Positions 37,001 to 49,973 are shown, numbered from the stretch's first letter. The stretch: DNA of 64,000 nt from Chlamydoabsidia padenii (GCA_025330725.1 JAIWND010000017.1:434001-498000), one strand, 5' to 3'. Translations and numbers: made by a program. Notes: generated by a model not told the origin, from the letters alone.

Positions 37001-37784
37001 GTGAATGGGTAGGTTGTCATGGGAAGCTGTTACAATACACAAAAAGAAGGATAAATGATTAGTGAGAATGAAACATATCATCATTATTTTATTTCTTTTG
37101 TTTCATTGACTTACGATCCAACAGATCACGCACTTTTTCCATATATATTTCCATATACGATACCTTGACTGTGAATTCCATGTTGGTAGGAGCAAGCATG
37201 ATGCTTTCAAAGATTTGTTCCACAATACGAGGGATGATACCTTTGTTTTGAGCGTCATCAATATCAGATCCCTAATCAACAATAAAAGAGATAGTAGGAG
37301 GAGTTACTGTTATGAGTCTTTTTATATCAAGTATTGTATCTTCTTCGTACTTACCATCATTGTATATGTTTTCCCTGAGCCAGTTTGACCATATGCAAAC
37401 ACAGTACCGTTGTAACCAGCAACCACATCTAGACATGGAATGGTTTATTAGTTGATTCAGTGTAGGCTTTTTTTTTCTTCTTTTCACTTACCGTCTACAA
37501 TGGATTTGATAGAGTATTCAAATACTTCTTGTTGAGCTGTATTGCTTCCAAATACTTTATCAAAGGAGAAAGGAGGTTGGGAAGTTCCCTAGAGTATATC
37601 AATGTATAATCAAAACATCATGTCAGTTAAGAGCTGTCTATCGCGTGTGGGTCTTTTCACTTACCTTCAGGGTCACTGCAGTTCCATCTTCGTGAATATC
37701 AGTAATAGGCACACCACCTTCTTTAATTTCTAGTTTGTTCTGGGGTCGGAAACGACAAACAACTTTGATATTGTTTCCGGACAT
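34013..37784 (-). CDS. Conventional kinesin (kinesin-1) heavy chain
   Basis: More than a dozen exons on the minus strand. The motor starts [16 protein letters not shown] (exon 37665-37784) and contains [17 protein letters not shown] (P-loop), NAESSRSH (switch I), LVDLAGSEK (switch II), [16 protein letters not shown] and [16 protein letters not shown] (neck region). A Ser/Pro-rich hinge ([17 protein letters not shown]) and long coiled coils follow. The C-terminal exons read ...[19 protein letters not shown]..., containing the IAK autoinhibitory motif (GRIAKPLRG) of fungal conventional kinesin. It is a plus-end-directed microtubule motor for vesicle and organelle transport. The last exon ends ...[11 protein letters not shown] at 34013. 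Confidence 0.93.
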
Positions 37785-38328
37785 GATGGTTTTTTCTAGA
37801 TGATGAAGAAGAAGAAGAGAGTGAGAGTATTAGTAAAAAGGCAGGGAAGATAACGAATTTAAAAAAAGGCAAACAAATCAAGGCCACAAGGAGTGATTTC
37901 ATCTGTCTACCATTTTAAGCTGTAACAAGTATCATGTCGTTTCGATTACCTATCCAAATAGATGTTCAAAAAAGAACAAGCGAGTGCAAAAGAAAGAAGA
38001 AAAGAGGGAAAAAGGAAAACATAATTTTTCCCTCAGGTTGGACACGGGCGGGGTTGAATTTTCCACTTTTGGTTCCTGTCTCTTGTGTTGACATAGATCG
38101 TAATTTCATCCAATCAGATTTTAAATACCGATATAGCAGGACGGGCTTTGAAACCCTTGCATACCGTGAGTCATCATTCATCTTTTTTAAAAAAAAAAAA
38201 AAAACTCCTTTTTCTTTCTCTTTCTTCTCCTCACTTACATTCTTGTTAAAAAAGATACTTTATCGTCTTTTTTTCTCTTACACCCTTTTGAACTGATATA
38301 CACAACGAACAGACTTTAAGTCTAGCTT
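37785..38328. promoter_or_regulatory. Divergent promoter between kinesin (-) and CPA1 (+)
   Basis: About 540 bp shared by two divergently transcribed genes. GGGCGGGGTTGAATTTTCC (38045-38063) and GGCTTTGAAACCC (38148-38160) resemble the recurrent motif. A T-rich stretch (38190-38285) immediately precedes the uORF. No coding frame. Confidence 0.4.
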
Positions 38329-38484
38329 ATGTATATTCACGCCTACGAAACGACTTCTGCCGACTACATTTGCGATCAAAGTAAGTTATCAATCAATGCT
38401 TGTGTAATCCTTGATGATTGGTTGATTGACTTGATATTCTCTCTCTCTCTCTCTTTAGTCTGGAAATCCTCTGGTAGCTTTTAA
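38329..38484 (+). CDS. Arginine attenuator peptide uORF (two exons)
   Basis: ATG at 38329, exon 38329-38380, intron 38381-38458 (GTAAGT...TTTAG), exon 38459-38484 ending TAA; 25 codons after splicing. The peptide matches fungal arginine attenuator peptides position by position: Thr9, Ser10, Asp12, Tyr13, Ile14, Asp16, Ile18, Trp19, Lys20 correspond to T9, S10, D12, Y13, L14, D16, L18, W19, R20 of the Neurospora arg-2 peptide. In the known system the nascent peptide stalls ribosomes at its stop codon when arginine is high, shutting down the downstream carbamoyl-phosphate synthase ORF. The main ORF starts 66 nt after this stop. The intron splits codon 18, inside the conserved core. Confidence 0.85.
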   Translation: MYIHAYETTSADYICDQSKLSINACVILDDWLIDLIFSLSLSLVWKSSGSF

Positions 38485-38550
38485 ACCCGTTACATCCTCT
38501 ATCAACAATAACAACAAACAACAAGTCTTTATAATTACAAAAACAAAAAC

Positions 38551-39801
38551 ATGACTCTCTTCCAAGTTCTTCAAACCTCACTTCGTACTCAACCTGTCAC
38601 TGCAACCTTGCGTCGTGGCTTCGCTACTAATATTGGATCCACACCGATTGCTGCTGCTCTAAAATTAAAATCTGGTCAAACATTCAATGGCCAATCCTTT
38701 GGTTCTCAACAATCTGCTTTTGGTGAAGCCGTGTTCACAACTTCTCTTGTGGGCTATCCTGAATCCATGACCGATCCTTCCTACACTGGTCAAATCCTTG
38801 TTTTTACTCAACCTCTTATCGGCAATTATGGTGTACCTGGTCAAATTCAAGATCAATACAGACTCTCCAAGTACTTTGAATCTGACAAGATTCAAGTGCA
38901 AGGTATTGTCGTAAACGACTATGCCACTCATTACTCTCATTGGACAGCAGTGGAATCTCTTGGTGAATGGTGTACTCGTCATAATGTACCGGCTATCAGT
39001 GGTGTCGATACTCGTGCTCTCACTCAACTCTTACGTGATCAAGGTTCTACATTGGCTCAACTGGCGGTAGGTGACGATGCTGCTGCTTCTTGTGCTACCA
39101 GTTTCCCCGATCCCAACACTGAAAATCTCGTTGCCAAAGTGTCCACCAAAGTACCTCTTCACTATAATCCTCAAGGTGATGTCAAGATTGCCGTTATCGA
39201 CTGTGGTGTCAAGCAGAATATCTTGCGCTGTTTGACTGAACGTGGGGCTCAAGTCACTGTCTTACCTTGGAACTATGACTTTAACCAAGCCAAGGATGAA
39301 TATGATGGTCTGTTTATCTCCAATGGTCCAGGTAGTCCTTCTACTTGTACTGAAACTGTAACCCACTTGCGAACGGCTATTGATCATTGGAACAAACCTA
39401 TCTTTGGTATCTGTATGGGTAACTTGCTGTTGGGAATGGCGGCTGGTCTGGATGTGTACAAGCTTCCTTTTGGTAATCGTGGTCATAATCAACCTGCTCT
39501 TCATGTCGACACTGGTTTGTGCTACATTACTTCTCAAAACCATGGTTATGCTCTTCAAGACAAGGTGATGCCCAAGGGATGGAAGAAAATGTTTGTTAAT
39601 GCGAATGATGGGTCCAATGAAGGTATCCAACATGAATCCAAGCCTATCTTCTCGGTCCAATTCCATCCTGAAGCCATGGGTGGTCCTCAAGACACCGAAT
39701 ATCTCTTTGACACCTTTTTGGGACAAGTCCGTGCTATGAAATCTGCATCTTATAATACTGCTACTGATCAACAACGAACTGCTGCTGTTGCTTTTGCCTA
39801 G
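38551..39801 (+). CDS. CPA1: Carbamoyl-phosphate synthase, arginine-specific small (glutaminase) subunit
   Basis: Intronless, 416 residues. The N-terminal 25-30 residues (MTLFQVLQTSLRTQPVTATLRRGFAT) form a mitochondrial presequence. The CPSase small-chain domain follows (LKLKSGQTFNGQSFG...GEAVFTTSLVGYPESMTDPSYTGQ, SGVDTRALTQLLRD), then the class I glutamine amidotransferase: ISNGPGSP, nucleophile Cys288 in GICMGN, RGHNQPALH, TSQNHGY, and His372/Glu374 in FHPEA. It supplies ammonia to the large subunit for carbamoyl phosphate in arginine synthesis. Upstream lies a spliced arginine-attenuator uORF, so arginine-dependent translational control is expected. After the nucleophile the sequence is M-G-N-L-L-L-G where many glutaminases have L-G-H-Q-L. 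Confidence 0.95.
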   Translation: MTLFQVLQTSLRTQPVTATLRRGFATNIGSTPIAAALKLKSGQTFNGQSFGSQQSAFGEAVFTTSLVGYPESMTDPSYTGQILVFTQPLIGNYGVPGQIQDQYRLSKYFESDKIQVQGIVVNDYATHYSHWTAVESLGEWCTRHNVPAISGVDTRALTQLLRDQGSTLAQLAVGDDAAASCATSFPDPNTENLVAKVSTKVPLHYNPQGDVKIAVIDCGVKQNILRCLTERGAQVTVLPWNYDFNQAKDEYDGLFISNGPGSPSTCTETVTHLRTAIDHWNKPIFGICMGNLLLGMAAGLDVYKLPFGNRGHNQPALHVDTGLCYITSQNHGYALQDKVMPKGWKKMFVNANDGSNEGIQHESKPIFSVQFHPEAMGGPQDTEYLFDTFLGQVRAMKSASYNTATDQQRTAAVAFA

Positions 39802-39983
39802 TTATAGTCATCATTATCATACATTTTTAGTTTACTTTGATCTCAATAAAAAAAATCTTCCTCCTCTTCCACACTGTAATCCATATTTAAATCCCGACTT
39901 GTTGAAAAAAGTATTTTGTCTCCTTTTTTTATTTTTCTTCCTTCTCTTCTCTTTTAGTGATCCTCGACACCGCCCAATCAGCA

Positions 39984-41244
<1,261 letters not shown>

Positions 41245-41625
41245 ACTATTAGATGGCAATTAGACCATCTGTTTTTTAATGATTGACTTTATTGATATGC
41301 GCAAATGGGTCCGTGTGTGTTTTAGGGGATATCATGGATGCATGAATGGGTCACAAATTTTTAAAGACAGCAGACATTACAATTTATAAAAGAATTGATC
41401 AATTGTTTATTACAGTCAATAAAGGATATTATCTTTTGATGTAGTAGTAAATAAAACATGTCAATAGTAAGTTTGTGGGGAACAAAGTGTTATATATAAC
41501 TATACTAAAAGGGAAAAGATAGAGAGAGAATCATATAGGCATAGGGTAAGGGATTTAAATCATAATCATAAAACCAAGTAATCATAACAATATAAATATA
41601 AGAAAAGTAATGTGAATCTATACTA
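41245..41625. other. Convergent 3' intergenic region
   Basis: AT-rich, with AATAAA-like signals on both strands; lies between the EngB and velvet gene 3' ends. Nothing else seen. Confidence 0.35.
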
Positions 41626-43715
41626 TTAGTAAGAGTCCCTATTTAAAAGACCAGTGGATGCACGCCTAGTAGGATCCAAGACCATACCATTGTTGATCTG
41701 ATCATGTTGATGACGATATGAATGTTGATGCTGCTGACACTGTCGGTAGTGATTCTGTTGATGTTGACCAGGTAAAGATTGTTGATTATAATGTGGATGA
41801 ACACCAAGATGAGGTGACCTGTGTTGAGATTCGTCTTCCTCCGGGAGTTGGTGACGGGACAATTGCATCATGGCCACTGCAGCATTGACTTCCCCTACGT
41901 CGTTCTTCCCCCTATTTCTTTTGGTTTCAACCTTGTCATTACTTGAGGGCACCATGGTATGTAAAGGAGGTAGACGAATGGCAGTAGTCGAAGATGGTGG
42001 TGACGGTGATCTAATCGTTGTTTGTTGTGTATACGGTAATTGATGATATGCCCAATCAGTCATCATCACTGGTGATCTATGTTGAGGATGATTTAAAACA
42101 ATTGCTGTGGATGATAAGGGAGATAAGGGAGAGATCGCCTTGTCTTCAGCACTTTGACGTCTTTGTTCCAATTTGAGTTGTGCCGAAGGTGGTGATAGCA
42201 TAGCAGTAGGACTTGGGTACTGATAATGATAATGAGATTGTTGATGTTGATGTTGATGTTGATGGTGGTGGTGGTGATACTGTTGATGATGGTGAGATAA
42301 AGAGTTTTGCCGAGAGTGAAAATCATAAGGTTGTGTCGGTGGTGAATATGGAATAGAGTGAGATTGATCGTTGTAGGAGCGCCATTGATACACCGAATCA
42401 GCCTTTTTATCAGAATGAGTAGGTTGTTGATAGATAGGATGGTGGCAGTAACGAGTAGAGGACAGACCACAGTGATCATCCTCGTCACATATGGGTCGAC
42501 CCTGTTCATAATGAGGAGGAGAATGATAAAATGAAGAAGAGTGTGGTGAGGTTGAAGACATAATAGAATGTCGTTTAGTTGGTAAAAGTGGCATTGGTGA
42601 GCCCCGTTTATGAGTTGGAGTGGGAGACTTGGCTGTGTTGTCGTCTTCTACCGATAATTTGCGTTTCCTTGAGCTAGTCCTAGATTAATGATATAATAGT
42701 GAGTAGATTGTTTGGTTTTGTTAATCCATCAAGAGAGTAGTTACTTACACCTGGACACGATGTTCTTTTCGAATTCGAATACGCACACCTTGATCAGAAA
42801 AGGAGCGAGACAGGAAGGTGGCATCCAGAGACCTTGGCATTGATTTTGAATTGTATACCTTGAATACATTAGAGAAGGTATGCATCAAGTTAACAGCACC
42901 ATCACTGTTTGTAAATAATAATAATAAAAGTAATGTAAGAGGAAGAAGAAAGGAGGAGGGGGGAAAGAGCGGAATTACTTACGTTACAATTTCAAACAGC
43001 GAAAACTTTAAACGGTATTCACCCTCTATTCTCGAAGATAGATCACCAAAACAAAAGAAGCCACCATCTAGGAAAAGGTATTAGACAAATTGATATATAT
43101 ATAAAAGTACTTTTAGTTACCTTTATCTGTAATATCTTTCAATTTATACATGGAGGATATGGTTTGGCCAGAAAGTACCCTGTTATCAGGCCGATTGATT
43201 TCTTTTTTTGTTGTTGCACTGGCAAGATTGACACAAATGAAAAGGTAGGGATTCTGTAAAAAGTCTCTGTAATCATAACACAGCATGACATTAATTTAGT
43301 AAACAACTTTTTTTTTTTTACATTCATTATTCTTACTTACTGTGTTTCTTGGGACGAAGCGTTTTTTAGCTGGATTTGAATAATTGGAGGTGGCTCAATG
43401 GGTTTGCGATCTAGATAGAAAAAGGAAGCAAATCTATAATCGTTATTACGAAATCATGACTAGAGAAAGATAGAAAGTAAAATAGATTCATATTTTGATG
43501 TTGTATTCACCTCTTTCATTATTTGTGCTGATTCTTGCTTGAACAGGTTGTTGGCGGAAAGTCAGCGAGAGTTGATTTCTATGAAAAAAAGGTAAGTGCA
43601 TAATTAAAACTCCGCATTCATGCAACTTTTTTTTTCTTTGTTACCCCTGAAATCTTGGTTGTGATGAGCAAGTTGATGTATAATCGTAATTATGTGAGAT
43701 GGATCCTTTTGACAT
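41626..43715 (-). CDS. Velvet-domain transcriptional regulator
   Basis: Multi-exon minus-strand gene starting with ATG at 43713-43715 (exon 43645-43715, next exon 43511-43578). The velvet domain is spread over several exons: [114 protein letters not shown]. All landmarks of the fold are present. A basic KRKL patch and a long His/Gln/Ser/Pro-rich C-terminus ([19 protein letters not shown]) follow and are likely disordered. Velvet proteins bind DNA as dimers and coordinate development and secondary metabolism. The arrangement is closest to VosA/VelB-type short regulators with an added tail; subtype is uncertain. Confidence 0.9.
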
Positions 43716-46700
43716 TATTGTAGATGAAGAAGTGAAAGAGAAAAGAAGAGAAAAGAAAAAGGAAAGATCTTTTCCAAGAATCGACACAAAGGAGAGAGAC
43801 TATTTATATGCCTTTTCGATTGTATATGCAGCTATTTCAAAAAAGTGGATAATTGGGGATATTTATGGTGACGATTATTGAGAGTGATTATATTTAGTAT
43901 CCCGATAGACTCGTTATTACAGTTTCCATACATGCATATCTTATATGGATAAGGGCATGAAAAAGAGCCAGGGTTTTGCTCCATCGTATCTTGGTATGTA
44001 TCATCAAAAGCCATTATGATAAGCATGATCATACAAAATTAATATGCAACCATTAATTTTATTCCAAGGGATTCACTTTACCGTCAGCATAACCGAACCG
44101 AGAAAAGAAAGAAAGCTTCTTTTTTTTTCTGACTTTAAATTGTTTTGATCGTCTAGTGCTATACACTGATGACTCGTGGAAAACATGATGAGCATGAACA
44201 GCATGATGTAAAGTAAATTACTTGATATACAACTAACATGTTAAAAGATACAAAGAAACAACAAAGTCCAACTTGAGAATAAACGAATATGGTAAGAAAA
44301 AGAGCCAACGGTACTCTTTGTTTATTTGTGAAAACCTCATTTCCATGGTATGCACACTCTATCAAGTAGAAATCGCCAACTTGGCAATAAGGATCAGAGG
44401 GTTTTCATGAATGTCATCTTAAGAAAAAACTACCAAAAGGAGTTAAAGCATGAATAACACCGAGCATCACAATTACCCCTAATCATCCCACCAAAGTAGA
44501 TATCATTACCATCATGAATATCATTACTAATTACATCAATGTCAAAAAAAAACTCCAAATGGAAAAAGCGGATCAATGCGGATTTCAAATCCCGATACCG
44601 ACTCTTCTCTTCTTACTGTGTATGAATCCAATAGGTTGGTAAAAACAACAATTCTATTCTTCTCATCCGGGTTACAATCTCATCCATCCATGGCAGTTGC
44701 AGTATAATGATCATTTGCCCTCCTTGATCCGTTTAAAAAGCGGCGATCGAAATATTACAAGAGTATCATGGTTTTTGTTTTTTATGATTACTTGCGATGT
44801 AGTTTGTTTCTCCTGGTCCAAAAGACAACGTATGCAAATGGTGGATGGCTTATGTGAGACACACACACACACACCGAAAGAGAAGTAGCCCTAATAAGCC
44901 ATTCTTGCTTTATTAGGTTTTTCTCGACTGTGATCATCATCCTCTTTACCAAAGCGGGTTTACATTCGGTCAATCAAAATAAAACCAAGCTTGACATCAA
45001 TCATCTATGCCGCTCTCCAGTCTTTGTATTACGAGAGAGATTAATGCTATCTCACTGGGGATCCTCGAAGTTTTTTTTTTTTTTTTGGCGATTTGCATGA
45101 CTGTCGGGATTTGAAAATATAACCCCGCTCCTGTTTCAAGTCGAGAACTTTTTGTTTGATCAAATAACGCCAAAATCCTTTTTTTCAATCTCTCTCTTTC
45201 CATAATGCAATTCTCATTGACAAAACTTGGCACCATTCAAGGTAAGATACAAAGAAAACAAATAAAGTGAAAAAGTAGTTTATACATGACTAATTACTCA
45301 ACAATAGATTATTACCCCAGAAACCGGTCCGAACAGCGACTTGACACTTCCTTTACCAAAGCCGAAAACGAGCCAAGCAAGTCATCTCCAAAGCTCAATC
45401 ACCATTTATAGCTGGATTTTACAAAAGTGGTCGTACTTGGTACATTGAGTATTAAACAACAAATACTTATCATTCAACAACATTGACCATCAGCTTGAAG
45501 TGGATCCTGTCAATACAAATGACTACGTCAACATAAATTGACAACACTGATATACATATAAACCTGGGCAAGCTAAAAATCATGAAGGGATAATAATATG
45601 AATACTTGGTATATGAATGGCTCTTCCAACAAGAAAGGAACCTGGGTTAGCAAATTGCCACACGCATGGTAAGTATCAGTAATAACTAGACTCACTCTCT
45701 CACTTTTTTTTAAAAAAAAAAAAAATCCCATGGTAGATCTTATGCTCACCAGTACCCACGTTACCAGTCTCTCTTAAAAAGGAATTTGTCTCCATATATA
45801 TCAATGTGCATAATGATGTCTGGATGGTTTCTCCCTCATCACGCGTAAGCTTAGACTGGGATAGGGAGCACATGGGGAATGGATATTGATAACTAACTTT
45901 TTTTAGTATACTAATTGATTCTATTGTCATAGTTATATCATCAGCAAAAGGATGTAGAATATGAACAAGGAAAAAGGTGCCAAAGAAGGTGATAAACGAC
46001 AAAAACACTCAACACGACTTGATAACTTTTTTTTTTTTTTTTCTGATTCATACATTAGGAATCAATACTCAGGATTGGGGACAAACGGATGATAGATACA
46101 AAACACTTTATTGGGTTTATATCAAGGTATTAAAAAAAAAAAAGAATAACAGTAACAAGGGAATAGGGTCAAGATACTATATGATAAATGATGGAATTCT
46201 TGGCTCTAGAAGTCTACAACATCTTCTTTGATTGTAGATTACGTGCAATTTGTTATTAACCGCATGATTCTTGATTCAATAGGACCGAAATGTGATACAG
46301 ACGGAGCACCGTTCTCGGTTCTTCATCTTCTATCATTGTAAAAATAACATATTGATTGCAATCAAGTCAAGTTGATTTGTATCACATGGCTATCATGCTG
46401 TACGTGCCATTCATATCATCACACACTCAACAATAACAAAATGCGCAGCTAATTTGGTAATTAACTCTTAAATGGATAAAAACACAATATTAATAGGATC
46501 GGCCATTGTTATCGACATTCTCATCCCTATGTGGTTTGATTTTTTGACTAGTTAGATGTCCGCAAACGGTGTCAATCTAGTACCCTGGGTCATTGTAGTA
46601 TAGTTTATACATAGCTTTATTTTTATTATTACTCCATCTTTACACTAATAAACGAACTTGACTATCTTTTTAATTCATACTTACCATCTAGTTGAAAGGA

Positions 46701-46924
46701 CTATGCTCCTCCTTATTGTTTTCAGGGGGGGCACACACCTTTTCGATATTCCAACCCCGCCACGTATTCGGTGTTTCAAATTAGCATGAATCTTTCCATT
46801 TGACTGAAGTTAAACAAAACAGAAACCCTTGCATAGGGGAAAGTGGAAAGAAAGAAAGAAAGAAAAAAAAGGTGACAAAGGATAAGTCCTTTCTTCTTCC
46901 CTTCATTATATATCAACATTAACG
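43716..46924. other. Long gene-poor region
   Basis: About 3.2 kb with only weak candidates, one listed separately at 45204-45411. Frames at 44159-44365, 44697-44888 and 45700-46231 (both strands) have no domain, no splice logic and poor codon character. Motif copies occur at 44582-44596 (TTTCAAATCCCGAT) and 46751-46760 (CCAACCCCGC); the latter is about 170 bp upstream of the GlcNAc-6-P deacetylase start. Confidence 0.35.
45204..45411 (+). CDS. Possible two-exon small protein (47 aa)
   Basis: ATG at 45204 (MQFSLTKLGTIQ), donor GTAAGA at 45241, branch-like TGACTAAT, acceptor CAATAG at about 45303-45308, then an exon reading DYYPRNRSEQRLDTSF...NHHL before TAG. The join is in phase. TGTCGGGATTTGAAAATATAACCCCGC, two back-to-back motif copies, lies about 85 bp upstream at 45102-45127. 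No homologue is recognised and the frame is short, so this is a weak call resting on splice signals plus promoter context. Confidence 0.3.
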
Positions 46925-47842
46925 ATGAAACGTGATAACAAGCTCTACAAGATCATCAATGCCAAACTATTGCAAGATCATCAACTCGTAGAGAATGACT
47001 ATTTATGGTTTCAAAATGGCAAGATTGTCGATGGAAAACGAGTGTTTTTCGAACAAGAAATTGAACCAGATGAGGTGATTGATGCTCAAGGAGGAATCGT
47101 CGCTCCAGGATTTCTTGATATACAAATAAATGGGTCGTATGGGATTGATTTCGCCGACCATGAAGGATCAGATGAGAAACTAGAAAAGGATATCGCCATA
47201 GTGGCGAAAGGATTATTACAAGATGGATGCACTTCGTTCTGCCCCACAGTTGTTACATCGAAACCTGAAGTCTATTCCAAGGTAGGTTGAAGACAGGAAA
47301 TTGAAATACCGCTCTCGGGCGATTCTTTTTTAAACCTCCTCTTTTTTTTTTTTTTTTTTTTCCGTTTAGGTGCTTCCATTCTTAAAACGACGACCGGGTA
47401 ATGCTTCCACCAACTCTGAAATCTTGGGCGCTCATGTCGAAGGACCGTTTATCTCTAAAGAAAAAAAAGGTGCGCACGACGATAATGTGATTCAAACGGC
47501 ACCGAATGGTATCAAGGATTTCGATAAAGCGTATGGACCTGAATTGAAACGTGGTGGTGAAACGGTGTGTATTATGACGGTGGCACCAGAAATCGAAGGT
47601 GTATTGGATGCGATGCCTGACTTGATTAAACGAGGTATCACTGTGTCTCTTGGTCATTCTGCCGCTCATGTCAAGGCAGCCGAAGCGGGAGTGGCAAAAG
47701 GTGCTTGCTTGATGACTCACTTGTTTAACGCCATGTTACCAGTAAGTACCTCATTCTTCCCCACTTTTGATTACTGAATACTAATCCTTTATATCTCTCT
47801 CTTAAGTTCCATCAACGTGATCCTGGCATGGTTGGTAATGTG

Positions 47843-47883
<41 letters not shown>

Positions 47884-48522
47884 GGGGGAAAGGAACAATG
47901 AAACTTATCTTCTTGATTATCAATTTAGGTATCTTGGGTGCTACTGATCTACCAAAACCAGCTCAACCTGACCGTCATCCTTTACCCTCATTAACAAGTC
48001 CAGATCGACAATTGCCTGATCCTCGTCCTTTTTATGGTATCATTTGTGATGGTAAGAAATGTAGTATCGAAAAGGATTATTACTTGACACTTTAATCTAT
48101 CTATAGGAATCCATGTGCATCCAAATTCTGTACGTATCGCTTACTATTCTCATCCTCGAGGCTGTATTCTCGTAACAGATGCTTTATCAGCGGCTGGACT
48201 TCCTCATGGTACTTATCAACTTGGTGGTCAAGAAGTGGAGGTGCGTCATGGTGGGGCATATGTCAAGGGTACTGATACTTTGGCAGGCAGCACCATCACC
48301 ATCGATCAATGTGTCCGCAACTTTTGGAAATTCACGCGATGCTCTCGGGTGGAAGCTTTGGAGGCTGCTACTCTACATCCTGCTCAGGCTTTGGGTATTG
48401 CTGATCGGAAGGGCACCTTTGTTTCGGGTGCTGATGCTGACTTGGTCTTTTTGGACGACGATCTGAACCTGAAACGTGTCTTTGTACGGGGTGAAGAAGT
48501 GGTGCTTACCAAGAAACGTTGA
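46925..48522 (+). CDS. N-acetylglucosamine-6-phosphate deacetylase
   Basis: Five exons (46925-47281, 47370-47741, 47807-47834, 47929-48051, 48107-48522) give 431 residues; exon 3 is a 28-nt micro-exon. Family motifs are present in order: IVAPGFLDIQINGSYGIDF, LGAHVEGPFIS (metal-binding Glu), VSLGHSAAH (His), THLFNAM (His), HQRDPGMVG, GIHVHP, LVTDALSAAGLPHGTYQLG (catalytic Asp) and ALGIADRKGTFVSGADADLV. It converts GlcNAc-6-P to GlcN-6-P and acetate in chitin/amino-sugar catabolism, in the cytosol. Intron 3 holds an unusually long (TA)n run at 47846-47880. Confidence 0.95.
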
Positions 48523-48977
48523 AACAATGTATAATGTAGTGTAGTTATTATCTAATGTATATTGGGACTTTACATGTAATAAAAGAAAAAATGGGGTGAT
48601 TAGAACAAAATGATGTTCGAGACTGTTGTGTAAGACTTGGGGGCATTGTGATTCCACTGGAAAAGGATTCAGGGTTCTGTGTAACATTATTCAAATGCCG
48701 CACTTAGACAAACGTTATGTAAGTGTATAAGACTGTTTTTTATTTATTTATTTGTTTATTTAAGGTAATGTGCAAAGTAGAGTAGATACAGATGAGGTCA
48801 ACATTGCAGGATGACAACTGCGACAGAGGTTGTAGAAGGACTAGAATGATACAAATATGGCCTAGTGGGGAAGGGGTAAAAAAGTAAACTAGGTAGAAAG
48901 ATGATGCTATGCTATTTGACTATGTAACTGATGCAATATAATATTACGGGGATAGGTAAAAGAGGTATCCACAGACT
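48523..48977. other. Convergent 3' intergenic region
   Basis: Contains AATAAA (48579-48585 region) and T/TTTA repeats at 48741-48762. No gene. Confidence 0.35.
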
Positions 48978-49798
48978 TCACCACAAGTCCCCAAATCCAC
49001 CTTGTTCTTCATCGAGGTTTAACTGTGGGTTCTAGAAGGAGGGAAAAAAAAAAAAAAAGTGAGTATGTGTGATGAAATGCATACATGTACTTGTCCCACC
49101 CACCTGACAAAGTTCCCATTCCGTCAAAAGACTATAATCCTTGATCGTGCCTGTTTCAAGCAAGTCCACCAATTCCTCGATACTAGACTCGTTTTCTTGT
49201 TGCTGTTGATATGTTTTGGAAGTTGGAACTAGAGAAGTTCTTCGTAAGCGATGATGCAACAGTTGTGTTGATGACCGACGTCGTTGATAGGCTGGTCGTT
49301 GTCCGTCTGATCCAGTAAGTGGTGTTTTTCGTTGCTGTTGTTGTTGTTGTTGTTGTTCCACTTGTTGCATTTGAATGACGAAAGAGTCGTTGTAGTGTTG
49401 CATTTGTCGATGAAGTTCATCATAGGCTTCTTGTCTTAAGGCTGTCAGATAAGTCAAGTCAACACCAACCAAGCTCCCTTCTTGTTGTTGCGGTGTTGGT
49501 GTTGGTGATATTTGTTGCCCCTTTTCCGTATGTTCAGTTTTGTTGCCATATATATTCGAATAACTCTTTGTCAAGTGAGTGTTCTTTTTACTTTGGTAGG
49601 TTGGATGATAGTAGTCAGTCTATAGAAATATCAATAATTAGTTAATCAGTGAGGGGGGATATTAAGGTACCTTACTTTTTTAAACTTTGGTTTCAAAGAC
49701 TTTCGGAGTCGGTAGGTTTTATTTGTCAGAGGTTTCTTTGTTGTTGAATCCTTCAAGTGTCTAAAAAAAGAAGACTTGGTTGGAAATGTCCTTTTCAT
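48978..49798 (-). CDS. Unrecognised basic, Gln-rich protein
   Basis: Three exons on the minus strand: the first from ATG 49798 (MKRTFPTKSSFFRHLKDSTTKK..., very basic) to a donor at about 49676, the second (DYYHPTYQSKK...EWELCQ) about 49105-49621, and a last one ending NPQLNLDEEQGGFGDLW at 48978. The central exon contains helical VDLTYLTALRQEAYDELHRQMQ, a polyQ run of about 8, a basic RRRSSTQLLHHRLRR cluster and acidic SSIEELVDLLE. No catalytic or known binding motif is visible. A nuclear location is a guess from the basic clusters. It is divergent from the next gene, with about 175 bp between starts. Confidence 0.65.
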
Positions 49799-49973
49799 GG
49801 TGATATCGATAAAATAAAAGAGAGAAGTAAAAAGAAGAGAGAAAGAAAAAGCGCAAAGTCACACACACTGAAAGCGGTATTTGAATTGACCAAAAAAAAA
49901 AAAAAAAAAACCACGCTTCGTTTCCCCCCCCCCCTTTTCCTTTTACTTCATCCGCCCAAAATACAATATATCC

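Noticed and set aside
39262..39774. 170-codon minus-strand frame
   Set aside because: Antisense of the CPA1 amidotransferase domain.
43699..43881. 60-codon plus-strand frame ([11 protein letters not shown]...)
   Set aside because: Overlaps the velvet start codon antisense and has no support; possible but unlikely.
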